NCBI RefSeq assembly: GCF_023544445.1
Contig: NZ_JALPVJ010000001.1
Location: forward strand, 682,001 to 746,000
Source of the DNA: Actinoplanes sp. M2I2
GTDB taxonomy: Bacteria; Actinomycetota; Actinomycetes; Mycobacteriales; Micromonosporaceae
Direction of reading: 5' to 3'
DNA length: 64,000 bases
Positions 16,456 through 25,422 of the stretch are shown here, in pieces; positions within the stretch are counted from its first letter, which is position 1, and the number at the start of each line of letters is the position of its first letter. The notes below the pieces were generated by a model. It did not search any database and was not told the DNA's origin. It saw only the letters and a program-made list of their open reading frames with translations. The position numbers and the translations under genes were made by a program.

Positions 16456-17591
16456 CCCGGCAACTCCATCCGCAGCGTCGCGCCGTCCCCGGGCGCCGAG
16501 TCCAGGGTCAGCCGGCCGCCCAGCTGCGTCGCGCGCTCCCGCAGCCCCAGCAGCCCGAACCCGCCGTCGGTCGAGCCGATGACGCCGGCGCCGTCGTCGC
16601 GCACCTCCAGGCGTACGCCGGGGGGTGAATAGTCGAGGACCAGCCAGGCCCGGGTGGCGTGCGCGTGCCGGCCGACGTTGGTGAGGCCCTCCTGCGCCGC
16701 GCGGAACAGCGACTCCTCGGCGTCGGGCCGCAGGGGCCGGGGGTCGCCGTGGACGTCCAGCACGGTCGGCAGCCCGGCGGCCTCGGTCAGCGCCCGCAAC
16801 GCCTCGGGCAGCGGAACCGGCGGTCTCTGCTCGCGCAGCGCGCCGACCGACCGCCGTACCTCCCGGAGGGCCTCCTCGGCCTGGTGCTGAGCCTTGTCCA
16901 GCAGGTCGTCGGCCCGCTCGGGGGCGGCCGCCAGCACCGCGCGGGCCGCCTTGATCTGCATCTGCACGACGGTCAGCGCGTGACCCAGCCCGTCGTGGAT
17001 GTCGCGCGCGACCCGGTTGCGCTCCTCGAGGACCGCCAGCGCCTCCACCTTGAGCTGAGCCTGGGCCAGGGCGGCCCGGGCGTCCCGCTCGCGCATCAGC
17101 GACTTGGTGACGACCGCCGCGAACGCCCCCACGGCGAGCAGGCCGAGCCCTTCCCGGACGCCCTCGACGAACGCCATGCCGGTGTGCAGCAGCGGCAGCA
17201 GCAGCACGACGACCGCGACCGCACCGAGCGGCAGCAGCAGGGTGGCCTGGACGACCAGGACCACCAGCATGAGCGTGGCCCCGACCGAGGCGTGCGAGAC
17301 GATGAAGGCCGCGAAGCCCAGCACGAGCAGCCCGGCTGTGTACGCGTACCGGAGAAACCGGTGATCCCGGCGCTCGACCCGGCCGAACCCGAGCGTGGCG
17401 ACCACGGTGAACAGGAAGCCGGGCAGCAGCGCCACGCCGTCGCGATGACCGCCGCCGACGTCCACCAGCAGCGTCACGAACGCCGCGACGGTCAGCGCAG
17501 CCAGGGCCGATCTCACGCCCCTACTGTCCCGGTAATTGTCCCGGCCGGTCAAAAGCGATCCGGACCTGGCCGGTTTCGGTTCATCGATCAT
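16452..17591 (-). CDS. HisKA_3-type sensor histidine kinase
   Basis: 379 residues. Five to six membrane helices occupy residues 25-165, with no large external domain, followed by the dimerisation and phosphoacceptor helix (RVARDIHDGLGHALTVVQMQIKAA, His in DIHDGLGH) and a HATPase domain ending GDGATLRMELPG. This is the DesK/NarX-like class, probably sensing membrane or small-ligand state. It is coupled to the LuxR-type regulator immediately downstream. Confidence 0.92.
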   Translation of the reverse strand: MIDEPKPARSGSLLTGRDNYRDSRGVRSALAALTVAAFVTLLVDVGGGHRDGVALLPGFLFTVVATLGFGRVERRDHRFLRYAYTAGLLVLGFAAFIVSHASVGATLMLVVLVVQATLLLPLGAVAVVVLLLPLLHTGMAFVEGVREGLGLLAVGAFAAVVTKSLMRERDARAALAQAQLKVEALAVLEERNRVARDIHDGLGHALTVVQMQIKAARAVLAAAPERADDLLDKAQHQAEEALREVRRSVGALREQRPPVPLPEALRALTEAAGLPTVLDVHGDPRPLRPDAEESLFRAAQEGLTNVGRHAHATRAWLVLDYSPPGVRLEVRDDGAGVIGSTDGGFGLLGLRERATQLGGRLTLDSAPGDGATLRMELPG

Positions 17592-17692
17592 CCGTTCGTC
17601 CCTCGCGTGGGTGCGGCCCGGGGTCTAACCTGTGGCCCGGGCGGCGCCGCGATCTTTCTCATCCGCGGCGTTATCGAGCCGATGGGATCGAT

Positions 17693-19990
17693 GTGGAGAG
17701 GACACCCGGCGCGGAGGCAGCCACCGTTCCGCCGTTCCGTCTGACGCGTACCCTGGCCATCGCCGGGGCCGTCCTCGTGATCGCGTCGCTCTGGTTCGCG
17801 GTCGGCCTCTTGGGCCTGACCCCGTCGTGGTCGGGCTGGGTCCCGGTGGTGATCGCCGTGCTGCTCGCCGCGGCCACCTCCTGGCGGGCCTCCCGTCAGG
17901 GCCGCACCTACTGGCGATACGCATCGGTCGGCATCGTCCTGATCGGCCTCGGCGGGGCTTCCAACGCCTACGACTACTACAGCGGCACGCAGCAGGGCCA
18001 GCACATCAGCGGGTTCACCGCGGCGGTGTACGTGAGCGGCCTGGCCGTGTTCCTGATGGGACTCCTGCGCATTCCCGGGGCCCGCCGGTCGCGCATCGAG
18101 TGGATCCGGTTCGGCCTCGACATCGCCACGGTCATCGTCACCGTGCTCACCTTCACCTGGCATCTGGCCTTCCCGCGCTGGGAGAGCTGGCTGGGCGGCG
18201 GCTTCGCCGACTCGGCCACGGTGATCATCGTGCTGTCGGCCGGCATCATCTGCGTCTTCGCGTTCGTCAAGGTCGCGTTCACCGGCACCGGGCCGATCGA
18301 CCGGCGGGCCCTGCACCTGCTGGCCCTGACCGGCGCGGTCGGGGCCGGCGGCGGGGCGTTCGCGCCCCTGCTGGCCGACAGGCCGTACCTGAACACCGCG
18401 CACGTGCTCCTGCCGGCCTGCTGCCTGTGCCTCAGCCTGGCCGCGGACCGCCAGATCCGGGCCACCCGGGTCGGCCGTCCGCTGCCGCGCCCGCCGATGC
18501 AGCGGCTCAGCCTGATGCCGTACGCCGCCGTCCTGGCCACCGGCGGCCTGCTGCTCTCCACCGCGGTCGAGAACAGCGCCGACCTCATCGCGATCGCGAT
18601 CGGCTCGGTCACCGTGACCCTGCTGGTCGCCACCCGTCAGCTCGTCGCCCTGCGCGACAACGCCCGCCTGCTCGACGACCTCGACGCCCGGCAGCGGGAA
18701 CTGGCCCATCAGGCCGGCCACGACGCGCTCACCGGGCTGGCCAACCGGACCGTGCTCACCCGGGACATCACCGCCGCGCTGGCCGACGACCCGGCCGACG
18801 TGTTCGTCGCGCTGATCGACCTCGACGACTTCAAGGCCATCAACGACGACCTGGGCCACGCGGTCGGCGACGAGCTGCTCACGGCCGTCGCCGCGACGAT
18901 CCGGTCGCGGCTCGGTCCCGGCGGCGTCGCGGCCCGGCTCGGCGGCGACGAGTACGCCCTCCTGCTGCGCGGCGACGCGGCCGGGACCCTGACCGCGATC
19001 GCCTCGCGGCTGCGCCGCCCGGTGCGCGCGGGCGGCCACGAGCTGGTCGTCGAGGCCAGCATCGGCCTGGCCCCGGCCCGCGACGGCGACACCGCAGACG
19101 AGCTGCTGCGCCGCGCCGACGTGGCCATGTACGAGGCCAAGGGGCAGGGCAAGGGCCGCCAGGTCACCTACGCCACGGCGATGGACCAGCGCACCGCCGA
19201 GCAGTCGCGGCTGGCCGCCGACCTGCGCATCGCCCTCGACACCGACCAGCTCACGCTGCTCTACCAGCCGATCGTCACGATGCCGGGCGGCGAGCTGTAC
19301 GGCGTCGAGGCCCTGATCCGCTGGCGGCACCCCGAGCGCGGCCCGATCGGCCCGGCCGTCTTCATCCCGGCCGCCGAGCGCACCGGCCTGATCGTGCCGC
19401 TGGGCGCCTGGATCCTGGAGGAGGCCTGCGGTCAGGCGATGCGCTGGCGCGCCGAGCTGGGCGCGGGCGCCCCCAGCACGGTCACCGTCAACGTCTCGGC
19501 TCGCCAGCTGCGCGAGGCCGGCTTCGCCGACGAGGTCGCGGCCGTCCTGTGCCGCACCGGACTGCCGCCCGAGGTGCTGACCGTCGAGGTCACCGAGACC
19601 GCGGTGTTCGACGGCGGCACCGCGCTCACCGAGCTGCGGGCCATCGCCGCGCTCGGCGTCAAGATCGCGTTGGACGACTTCGGCACCGGCCACTCGTCGC
19701 TGGGTCTGCTGCGCACCTGCCCGGCCGACGTTCTGAAGGTCGACAAGTCGTTCGTCGACGACGTCACCGACGACGGCCCGCAGGCGGTCGTGGTGGCCGC
19801 CCTGATCGGCATCTGCCAGGGCCTGGGGCTGCGCGCGGTGGCCGAGGGCGTCGAGACGGCCGGGCAGGCGGTCGAGCTGCAGCGCCTCGGCTACCGCTAC
19901 GCGCAGGGGTACTACTACGGCCGGCCGATGCCCGCGCACGAGGTCGCCGGCTACCGCCCGGCCGCCGTCGAACGGGAACTCGCAGCCTGA
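17693..19990 (+). CDS. Membrane GGDEF-EAL cyclic-di-GMP enzyme
   Basis: 765 residues from GTG 17693. An N-terminal region of eight or nine membrane helices (to about 320) precedes GGDEF (ARLGGDEYALLL, active-site GGDEY intact) and EAL (YGVEALIRWRHPE, LDDFGTGHSSLG and ALIGICQGLGLRAVAEGVET) domains. Both catalytic sites look intact, so it could both make and degrade cyclic-di-GMP, with one activity dominant under control of the membrane sensor. The stop codon abuts the convergent phospholipase C stop with no spacer. Confidence 0.92.
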   Translation: MERTPGAEAATVPPFRLTRTLAIAGAVLVIASLWFAVGLLGLTPSWSGWVPVVIAVLLAAATSWRASRQGRTYWRYASVGIVLIGLGGASNAYDYYSGTQQGQHISGFTAAVYVSGLAVFLMGLLRIPGARRSRIEWIRFGLDIATVIVTVLTFTWHLAFPRWESWLGGGFADSATVIIVLSAGIICVFAFVKVAFTGTGPIDRRALHLLALTGAVGAGGGAFAPLLADRPYLNTAHVLLPACCLCLSLAADRQIRATRVGRPLPRPPMQRLSLMPYAAVLATGGLLLSTAVENSADLIAIAIGSVTVTLLVATRQLVALRDNARLLDDLDARQRELAHQAGHDALTGLANRTVLTRDITAALADDPADVFVALIDLDDFKAINDDLGHAVGDELLTAVAATIRSRLGPGGVAARLGGDEYALLLRGDAAGTLTAIASRLRRPVRAGGHELVVEASIGLAPARDGDTADELLRRADVAMYEAKGQGKGRQVTYATAMDQRTAEQSRLAADLRIALDTDQLTLLYQPIVTMPGGELYGVEALIRWRHPERGPIGPAVFIPAAERTGLIVPLGAWILEEACGQAMRWRAELGAGAPSTVTVNVSARQLREAGFADEVAAVLCRTGLPPEVLTVEVTETAVFDGGTALTELRAIAALGVKIALDDFGTGHSSLGLLRTCPADVLKVDKSFVDDVTDDGPQAVVVAALIGICQGLGLRAVAEGVETAGQAVELQRLGYRYAQGYYYGRPMPAHEVAGYRPAAVERELAA

Positions 19991-22021
19991 TCAGGTCAGT
20001 CCGGCCATGCCCGGGTCGCTGATGCTCTCCCGGCCGTTCTCGAGGTGCCCGGCGTACCGGCGTTCGAGGCCCTCGGCCGTCACGCTCAGGTCGTACCAGC
20101 CGCGGGCCTTCTCGGCCGAGTGCCTCTCGGTGTGCCTGCCGCCGGCCGGGACAGCCCGGGTGGTGGTCCGCCCGGTGTAGCGGTCGACCACCTTGACCAG
20201 GGCCCGGGCGGAGCCGTGGTTGCTGACCTCGAGGACGGCGACGTGGTCGTGCTGCTCGGCGCGCACCTCGACCGACGGCCGGCCGGCTGTGCCCCGGAAG
20301 TGCCGGTAGAAGCCGTTCGGGCCGCGCACCTCCAGGTCGTACGCCTGGCCGGTGGGCCACATGCCGGTGAGCCGTTTGCGCGGCTCGACGGTGTAGGTGC
20401 GCGGCTCGTGGGCCGGGTCGGCCGAGTGGACCTGGAACACCGCCGCGGCGCGGCCCGTGTTGCGGAACTCGATCGTGAAGCCGGTCGGGGCCGATTTGCC
20501 GTCGGCGTGCAGCTCGTACGGCAGGGCGCGGGCCGGGCGTACGCCCTGCTCCTGGACCGGAAGACTGGGGTCGGCCGGTGGCACCGGGACGTCGTCGGGC
20601 TGCCGGGTCAGCTCGGTCGGCTTGAACGCGGCCGTCCCGGGCAGGTCGACGAGCCGGCGGTTCGGGGTCTTGAAGTCGAACGCGCTGGTCAGATCGCCGG
20701 CCACGGCTCGCCGCCACGGGGTGATGTTGGTTTCCCGGGTCCCGAAGCGCCGCTCCAGGAAGCGGATCAGCGAGGTGTGGTCGAACAGTTCCGAGTTGAC
20801 CCAGCCACCCCGGGTCCACGGCGAGACCACGATGGTCGGCACCCGCACCCCGAAGCCGTACGGGCCGGTCGGGTGGTCGGCGCTGCCGGGGAAGATCTCA
20901 TTGGTGATCGGCACGGTCGAGCGCCCCGGGTCGGGGGTGGGCGGCACCAGGTGGTCGAAGAAGCCGCCCTCCTCGTCGTACGTGAGGAACAGGGCCATCT
21001 TGCTCCACACCCGCGGGTTGTCGGCCAGGATGTCGATGACCTGCGAGACGTACCACTCGCCGTAGTGCGGTCCCCAGTTCGGGTGCTCGGTGTACGCCTC
21101 GGGCGCGACGATGTAGCTCACCGCGGGCAGCCGGTCGTTGCGCACGTCCTCGCGGAAGTCGCTGAGCAACTTCGCGGGGTCCCGGCCGAGCTGGGCGATC
21201 TCGGTGCCGCGCTTGGCCCGGTCGGCGAGCGGGCTGCCCGGCCGGGCGTTCTGGTACTGGTGGAAGTAGAGCAGGGAGTTGTCGCCGTAGTTGCCGATGA
21301 ACGGGTCGCTCGTCCAGCCCCACGATCCGGCCGCGGTCAGCCCGATCCCCGTGTCCTGGTAGATCTTCCACGGGACGCCGGCGCGCTCCAGCCGTTCCGG
21401 ATAGGTCGACCAGTCGTACCCGGCCTCGGCGTTGTCGACGACCGGGCCGCCGCCCTTACCGTCGTTGCCGACCCAGCCCGTCCACATGTGGTAGCGGTTG
21501 GGGTCGGTCGAGCCCATCAGCGAGCAGAAGTAGTTGTCGCACACTGTGAAGGCGTCGGCCAGCGCGAAGTGGTAGGGCAGGTCGGCCCGGGTGTGGTGGG
21601 TCATCGTCTGCACGCCCTTGTTGGGCACCCACCGGTCGTACCGGCCGCCGTTCCAGGCGTCGTGCGTGTCGTTCCAGCCGTGCGGCGGGTCGGGCAGGAA
21701 CGTGTCACCCATGTCCGGCACCTCGGGCCGGAACGGCAGCAGTTCCGAGTCGCCGTGCGGCTGATGCCAGACGCTCTTGCCGGTCGGCAGCCGTACGGGA
21801 TGGGGGTCGGCGAAGCCACGCACCCCGCGCAGGGTGCCGAAGTAGTGGTCGAACGAGCGGTTCTCCTGCATCAGGAAGATGACGTGCTCGACGTCCTCGA
21901 TGCTGCCGGTACGGTTGTTGGCCGGGATGGCGAGCGCCTTGTCCAGGCTCGCCGGCAGGGCCGACGCGACCGCCGGCATGCCCAGCATCTGCAGAAACGT
22001 CCGGCGATCCAGCTCGGCCAT
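19991..22021 (-). CDS. TAT-exported phosphoesterase-family phospholipase C
   Basis: 676 residues from ATG 22021, preceded by GGGG at suitable spacing; an in-frame ATG 12 bases upstream is possible. MAELDRRTFLQMLGMPAVAS is a twin-arginine-type signal (RRTFLQ). The phosphoesterase domain begins EDVEHVIFLMQENRSFDHYFGTLRGVRGF, the hallmark of the bacterial phospholipase C/acid phosphatase superfamily, and two C-terminal beta domains (about 480-670) match the usual DUF756 repeats. It should act outside the cell on phospholipids such as phosphatidylcholine. Confidence 0.92.
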   Translation of the reverse strand: MAELDRRTFLQMLGMPAVASALPASLDKALAIPANNRTGSIEDVEHVIFLMQENRSFDHYFGTLRGVRGFADPHPVRLPTGKSVWHQPHGDSELLPFRPEVPDMGDTFLPDPPHGWNDTHDAWNGGRYDRWVPNKGVQTMTHHTRADLPYHFALADAFTVCDNYFCSLMGSTDPNRYHMWTGWVGNDGKGGGPVVDNAEAGYDWSTYPERLERAGVPWKIYQDTGIGLTAAGSWGWTSDPFIGNYGDNSLLYFHQYQNARPGSPLADRAKRGTEIAQLGRDPAKLLSDFREDVRNDRLPAVSYIVAPEAYTEHPNWGPHYGEWYVSQVIDILADNPRVWSKMALFLTYDEEGGFFDHLVPPTPDPGRSTVPITNEIFPGSADHPTGPYGFGVRVPTIVVSPWTRGGWVNSELFDHTSLIRFLERRFGTRETNITPWRRAVAGDLTSAFDFKTPNRRLVDLPGTAAFKPTELTRQPDDVPVPPADPSLPVQEQGVRPARALPYELHADGKSAPTGFTIEFRNTGRAAAVFQVHSADPAHEPRTYTVEPRKRLTGMWPTGQAYDLEVRGPNGFYRHFRGTAGRPSVEVRAEQHDHVAVLEVSNHGSARALVKVVDRYTGRTTTRAVPAGGRHTERHSAEKARGWYDLSVTAEGLERRYAGHLENGRESISDPGMAGLT

Positions 22022-22087
22022 CGCGAACCCCATCCAGTCGGAGACGGGGGAACGCTAACGGCGTCAGGTGGACCCGAAATATACAGA

Positions 22088-22102
22088 AGTCGATTATCGA
22101 CT
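22088..22102. promoter_or_regulatory. 15-bp perfect palindrome in divergent promoter region
   Basis: AGTCGATTATCGACT (7-1-7) lies about 70 bp upstream of the phospholipase C start and 110 bp upstream of the CopC-like gene. It is a good candidate operator for either. The regulator is unknown. Confidence 0.45.
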
Positions 22103-22211
22103 GACGGCTGCCTGACCGGGACGCTGGAGATCGGGGCGGGCAGAACTTCGGTCTGGCGAATAAAAGATCTCGATACCTTGACTAAAGCTTCCGTTCTCCG
22201 AGGATGGGTCG

Positions 22212-23807
22212 ATGGGCGTCTTCCACCGAGTTGTCCTCGCGTTCACCGCTGCCGTCGTCGTCGTGTTCGCCGCGCCCTCGCCGGCCGCCGCGCACGGCAC
22301 GCTCGCCATGTCCAACCCGGCCAGCGGGACGACCTTGGCCGCTCCGGTCGGCAGCGTGGAGCTGTTCTTCACCGAGAAGGTGCCGGACAACGCGTACTTC
22401 ACGGTCACCGCCCCGGGCGGCGGCCGGGTCGACAGCGGCTGGGAGCACGCGAGCCCGCGGCCGCTGGACAAGCCGGTCACCGAGTACTTCATGGAGGGTG
22501 GGAAGTTCGAGCCCCGGCAGTACACCACCGGGTTCCCGGCCCGGGTGCGCGTCGCCCACCTGCCGGCGGCGGGGGAGTACAAGGTCGACTACCTGTCCAA
22601 GGCCTCCGACGGCGACTCCGTGCACGGGACCGTCACCTTCAAGTACACCGGGCCCGCGACGCCGGCCCCGGCCGGGTGGACGCCGCCGACCGACCAGGCC
22701 GATCCGGCGCTCACCGGCTCCGGCGGCCCCGGCCCGTCGGCCGCGGCGGCCCCCACGGCCACCGCCGCGGCCACCCCCACGGCCGCGGCCGCGCCCGCAC
22801 AGCCTCAGGACGACTCCGGCGGATACGCGTGGCTGGGCTGGCTCGGCGGGACGGTCGCGGCTGTCGCCGCGGTGGCCGGTGTCGTCCTCGTGCGGCGCCG
22901 CCGGACTCCGCTTCCGGTCGTGCCGATCGCGGTGGGCGCGGTGGTCGTGGCGCTCGTCGGCGGCTACGCCCTGGGCCGCGCGACCGTCCCCGAGCAGCGT
23001 GCGCCGGTCGCGACCGGCGCGACCGGCCCGGCCGCGGTCCCGGCTGCCGCCGGAGCCGGTCACCAGCACGGGGGCAGCGACGCCGGCGCGGCCACGGTGG
23101 ACGCGGCCGGCACGACCGTCAGCGCGGGCGGCTACACGCTGCAGCCGGTGCGCCGCTCCCAACCCGCGGGCCGGACCGTCGAGTACGCCTTCCGGATCGT
23201 CGGCGCCGACCGCCAACCGGCCACCCGCTTCGCCGTGGTGCACGACCAGCCCCTGCACCTGGTCATCGCCGGCCGCGACCTGGGCGGCTTCCAGCACCTG
23301 CACCCCACGATGTCGCCCGACGGCCTGTGGTCGGTGCCGCTGACCCTGCCCCGGGCGGGCGCCTACCGCATCTTCGCCGACTTCACCGTGGCCACGGCGG
23401 ACGGCGCCCCCACGCCGCTCGTCCTGGGCGTCGATCACCTGGTGCCCGGGACCGCGCCGGAGTTCGCCCTGCCCAAGGCGGCCACCCAGGCCCAGGCCGG
23501 CTCTTTCGCCGTCACCATGGAGGGCAAGCCCACGATCGGCGCGACCGTCCCGGTCAGCTTCCGGGTCGCCCGGGCCGGCGCCCCCGGCCCGGCCACCCTG
23601 GAGCGTTACCTGGGCGCGTACGGCCACCTGGTCGTGCTGCGCGAGGGCGACCTCGGCTACGTCCACGTCCACCCCGACCAGGAACTGGTCGACGGCGCCA
23701 TCAGGTTCAACGTGTCGGTGCCGGGCGCGGGCCGCTACCGCGCGTTCCTCGAGTTCCAGGTGGCCGGCGGCGTCAACCGGGCCGAGTTCACGCTGGACCT
23801 GAGCTGA
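22212..23807 (+). CDS. CopC-domain copper-binding membrane-anchored protein
   Basis: 531 residues. A Sec signal peptide ends AAAHG, so the mature protein begins with the N-terminal His used by CopC to bind Cu(II). The CopC domain (about 30-150; LAMSNPASGTTLAAPVGSVELFF) is followed by a Pro/Ala/Thr-rich linker, two membrane helices (about 200-262), a short His cluster (GHQHGGS) and a C-terminal external domain (about 300-531) with further His residues (HDQPLHLVI, FQHLHP, YVHVHPD). This looks like a copper delivery or resistance protein. GAGG lies 9 bases before the ATG. The 3' end is duplicated in tandem downstream. Confidence 0.82.
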   Translation: MGVFHRVVLAFTAAVVVVFAAPSPAAAHGTLAMSNPASGTTLAAPVGSVELFFTEKVPDNAYFTVTAPGGGRVDSGWEHASPRPLDKPVTEYFMEGGKFEPRQYTTGFPARVRVAHLPAAGEYKVDYLSKASDGDSVHGTVTFKYTGPATPAPAGWTPPTDQADPALTGSGGPGPSAAAAPTATAAATPTAAAAPAQPQDDSGGYAWLGWLGGTVAAVAAVAGVVLVRRRRTPLPVVPIAVGAVVVALVGGYALGRATVPEQRAPVATGATGPAAVPAAAGAGHQHGGSDAGAATVDAAGTTVSAGGYTLQPVRRSQPAGRTVEYAFRIVGADRQPATRFAVVHDQPLHLVIAGRDLGGFQHLHPTMSPDGLWSVPLTLPRAGAYRIFADFTVATADGAPTPLVLGVDHLVPGTAPEFALPKAATQAQAGSFAVTMEGKPTIGATVPVSFRVARAGAPGPATLERYLGAYGHLVVLREGDLGYVHVHPDQELVDGAIRFNVSVPGAGRYRAFLEFQVAGGVNRAEFTLDLS

Positions 23808-23940
23808 CGGCGGCGGTCGGCGGGGTCGAGTTCACGCTGGACCTGAGCTGACGGCGGCGGTCGGCGGGGTCGAGTTCATGCTGGATCTGAGCTGACGGCA
23901 GCGGCTGGCGGGGCCGAGTTCATGCTGGGTCTGAGCTGAC
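23784..23940. repeat. 44-bp tandem repeat overlapping two convergent gene ends, about 3.6 copies
   Basis: Units start at 23784, 23828, 23872 and 23916 with GAGTTCA(C/T)GCTGG. Unit 1 carries the last codons and stop of the CopC-like gene on the plus strand. Unit 4 carries, on the opposite strand, the last codons and stop of the hydrolase. Units 1 and 2 are nearly identical and units 3 and 4 are diverged. Confidence 0.92.
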
Positions 23941-24762
23941 CGCTGCGGCCAGCCGGGGGTGGGACGGCAGGGTTACGTGGTTGGCGTCGACCCGCTCGAT
24001 GGTGAGCCGGGGCAGCAGCGCCGAGGCGCGGGCCAGCGCGGCGTCGTTGAGGAAGGCCGCGGCCCCGTCGTGGGTACCGTGGGCGGCGGCCAGCAGATGC
24101 ACCGGCACCTCCAGATCCCGTACGGCGGTGAGGGTGGGCGGTCCGGCGAGGGTGTCGGCGGCGTCGGCGACCAGGCGGTGGCGGCGTAATCGGGGGCGAC
24201 CGTTGCCGTCGAGCAGGTAGGCGGCGGCCTCCCGTGCCGACGGGCGGAGATCGGGGCGGGTACGCAACACCCGGCCCTCGGTCGCCTCCAGGAAGGCGTC
24301 GGGGGTGCGCCAGCGGCGGCCCAGGAACAGCGCCTGCGCGGTGAAGATCGCCTTGACGACGGGGCGGCTCAGCAAGGGGGAGGGGTCGGGTGGGATGCCG
24401 CCGTCGGCCAGCACCAGCTTGCGGACCCGGTCGCCCAGGGCGGCTGCGACCAGCGGGGCCAGGAAGGCGCCCATCGAATGGCCTACGACGGTGAGGTCGG
24501 TCAGGTCGAGGTCGTCGACCAGGGCCACCACCGCGGCGGCGTGGCCGGGGAGGCCGGGGGAGGCGGTTGTGGTGACGGAGCCGCCCCGGCCTGGGAGGTC
24601 GGGGGCCAGGAGGCGGGTGTGGGGGAGGGCGGTCGCCAAGGGGGACCAGGTTTCTGAGGTGCTGGTCAGGCCGTGCAGGGCCAGGACGGTGGTGGTGGCG
24701 TTGGGGTGCCATTCCGCGCAGGTCAGGCGGGCTGTGGTGCGGCGTGTCGCTTGTTCGCCCAT
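23920..24762 (-). CDS. Alpha/beta-hydrolase
   Basis: 280 residues. The oxyanion region is LALHGLTSTSETW, the nucleophile elbow is VVGHSMGAFL (Ser in GHSMG) and the catalytic His is probably in VDANHVTLPSHP near the C-terminus. It has no signal peptide and its substrate is unknown. The final residues (AVSSDPA) are encoded by the antisense strand of a tandem repeat shared with the convergent CopC-like gene. Confidence 0.87.
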   Translation of the reverse strand: MGEQATRRTTARLTCAEWHPNATTTVLALHGLTSTSETWSPLATALPHTRLLAPDLPGRGGSVTTTASPGLPGHAAAVVALVDDLDLTDLTVVGHSMGAFLAPLVAAALGDRVRKLVLADGGIPPDPSPLLSRPVVKAIFTAQALFLGRRWRTPDAFLEATEGRVLRTRPDLRPSAREAAAYLLDGNGRPRLRRHRLVADAADTLAGPPTLTAVRDLEVPVHLLAAAHGTHDGAAAFLNDAALARASALLPRLTIERVDANHVTLPSHPRLAAAVSSDPA

Positions 24763-24919
24763 GGCGTGATCTTCTCATCGGGGGTGGGTGCGGCTCTCGA
24801 CCGGTGAGGTCGTCGCGGCTTGCGTTAAGAGATGTTCATTGTTGTCGGGGGTGGACCTCAGGGCTCTGCCCCGAACCCCGGCCATCGCTGGAGATCTCTC
24901 TGGCGATGGTTGCGGTAGG

Positions 24920-25052
24920 GGCTCGGGGGATCTCCGGGCGGCGGCTGCCGTAGCGAATCGCAAGCTGAGGGAAGCCGCAACCAAACCCCGGTTGCGGCTT
25001 CCCTCACCTCGCGATGAGCTTGGGCTGCCGTCGCCCGGAGATCCCCCGAGCC
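24920..25052. repeat. Nested inverted repeats
   Basis: Outer arms of 21 bp (24920-24940 and 25032-25052, beginning GGCTCGGGGGATC) are perfectly complementary. Inside them a second perfect hairpin has 16-bp arms (24967-24982 and 24990-25005, GAGGGAAGCCGCAACC) and a 7-base loop. No transposase or terminal duplication accompanies it. Confidence 0.85.
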
Positions 25053-25311
25053 GGGGGCGCGCTGAGGAAAGACGGGTGGCTCACCGTTCGGTTGCGGCGC
25101 AGCCTTCCATCGCCCAAGCGTGACGTGCTGACCGCAAGCGGCAGGGTTCGGTCCCCTTGACCCACCACTCAGGTCTGCCCGCCCTTGCCGACTTCCGGTC
25201 CGGTGACCACAGCGCGGTAGCCAGACCCCTCACCCGTCAGGTGACCGCCGCCTTCACCAGGCGATCAGCAGCCGGCGACCCACCGCTCAGCCGCCGCGTG
25301 CTCCCCCGCAA

Positions 25312-25384
25312 GGGTGGGGCCGAGGGTGGCCAAGCACGGCCATAGACGCTTTACCGCCGAGCTTGGCCACCCTCGGCCCCACCC
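25312..25384 (-). terminator. Strong hairpin downstream of the ebo-type operon
   Basis: Perfect 24-bp arms (25312-25335 and 25361-25384) flank a 25-base loop, 38 bp past the polyprenyl synthase stop. There is no U-tract, as is common for actinomycete terminators. It is the likely end of the eight-gene transcript. Confidence 0.7.
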
Positions 25385-25422
25385 GTCAACCGCAACAAGT
25401 CCACCCACCCGTCAGGCCGCCC

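Larger units (their letters stand above)
24763..25422. other. 660-bp gene-free region rich in inverted repeats
   Basis: This separates the hydrolase start from the end of the ebo-type operon. No frame within it has convincing coding character. It holds a nested inverted-repeat structure (24920-25052) and a 24-bp-arm hairpin (25312-25384). Between them, 25053-25311, I see nothing recognisable. Confidence 0.7.

Noticed and set aside
17588..19939. A 783-codon minus-strand frame opposite the GGDEF-EAL gene
   Set aside because: No start signal or domain; antisense shadow of a well-supported gene.
20045..23851. A 1268-codon open frame on the plus strand
   Set aside because: It runs antisense through the phospholipase C gene and out of frame through the CopC gene; composition is that of GC-rich shadow frames and no domain is visible.
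24920..25384. Insertion sequence between hydrolase and ebo-type operon
   Set aside because: Inverted repeats are present but there is no transposase frame and no target-site duplication; hairpins or terminators explain the data better.
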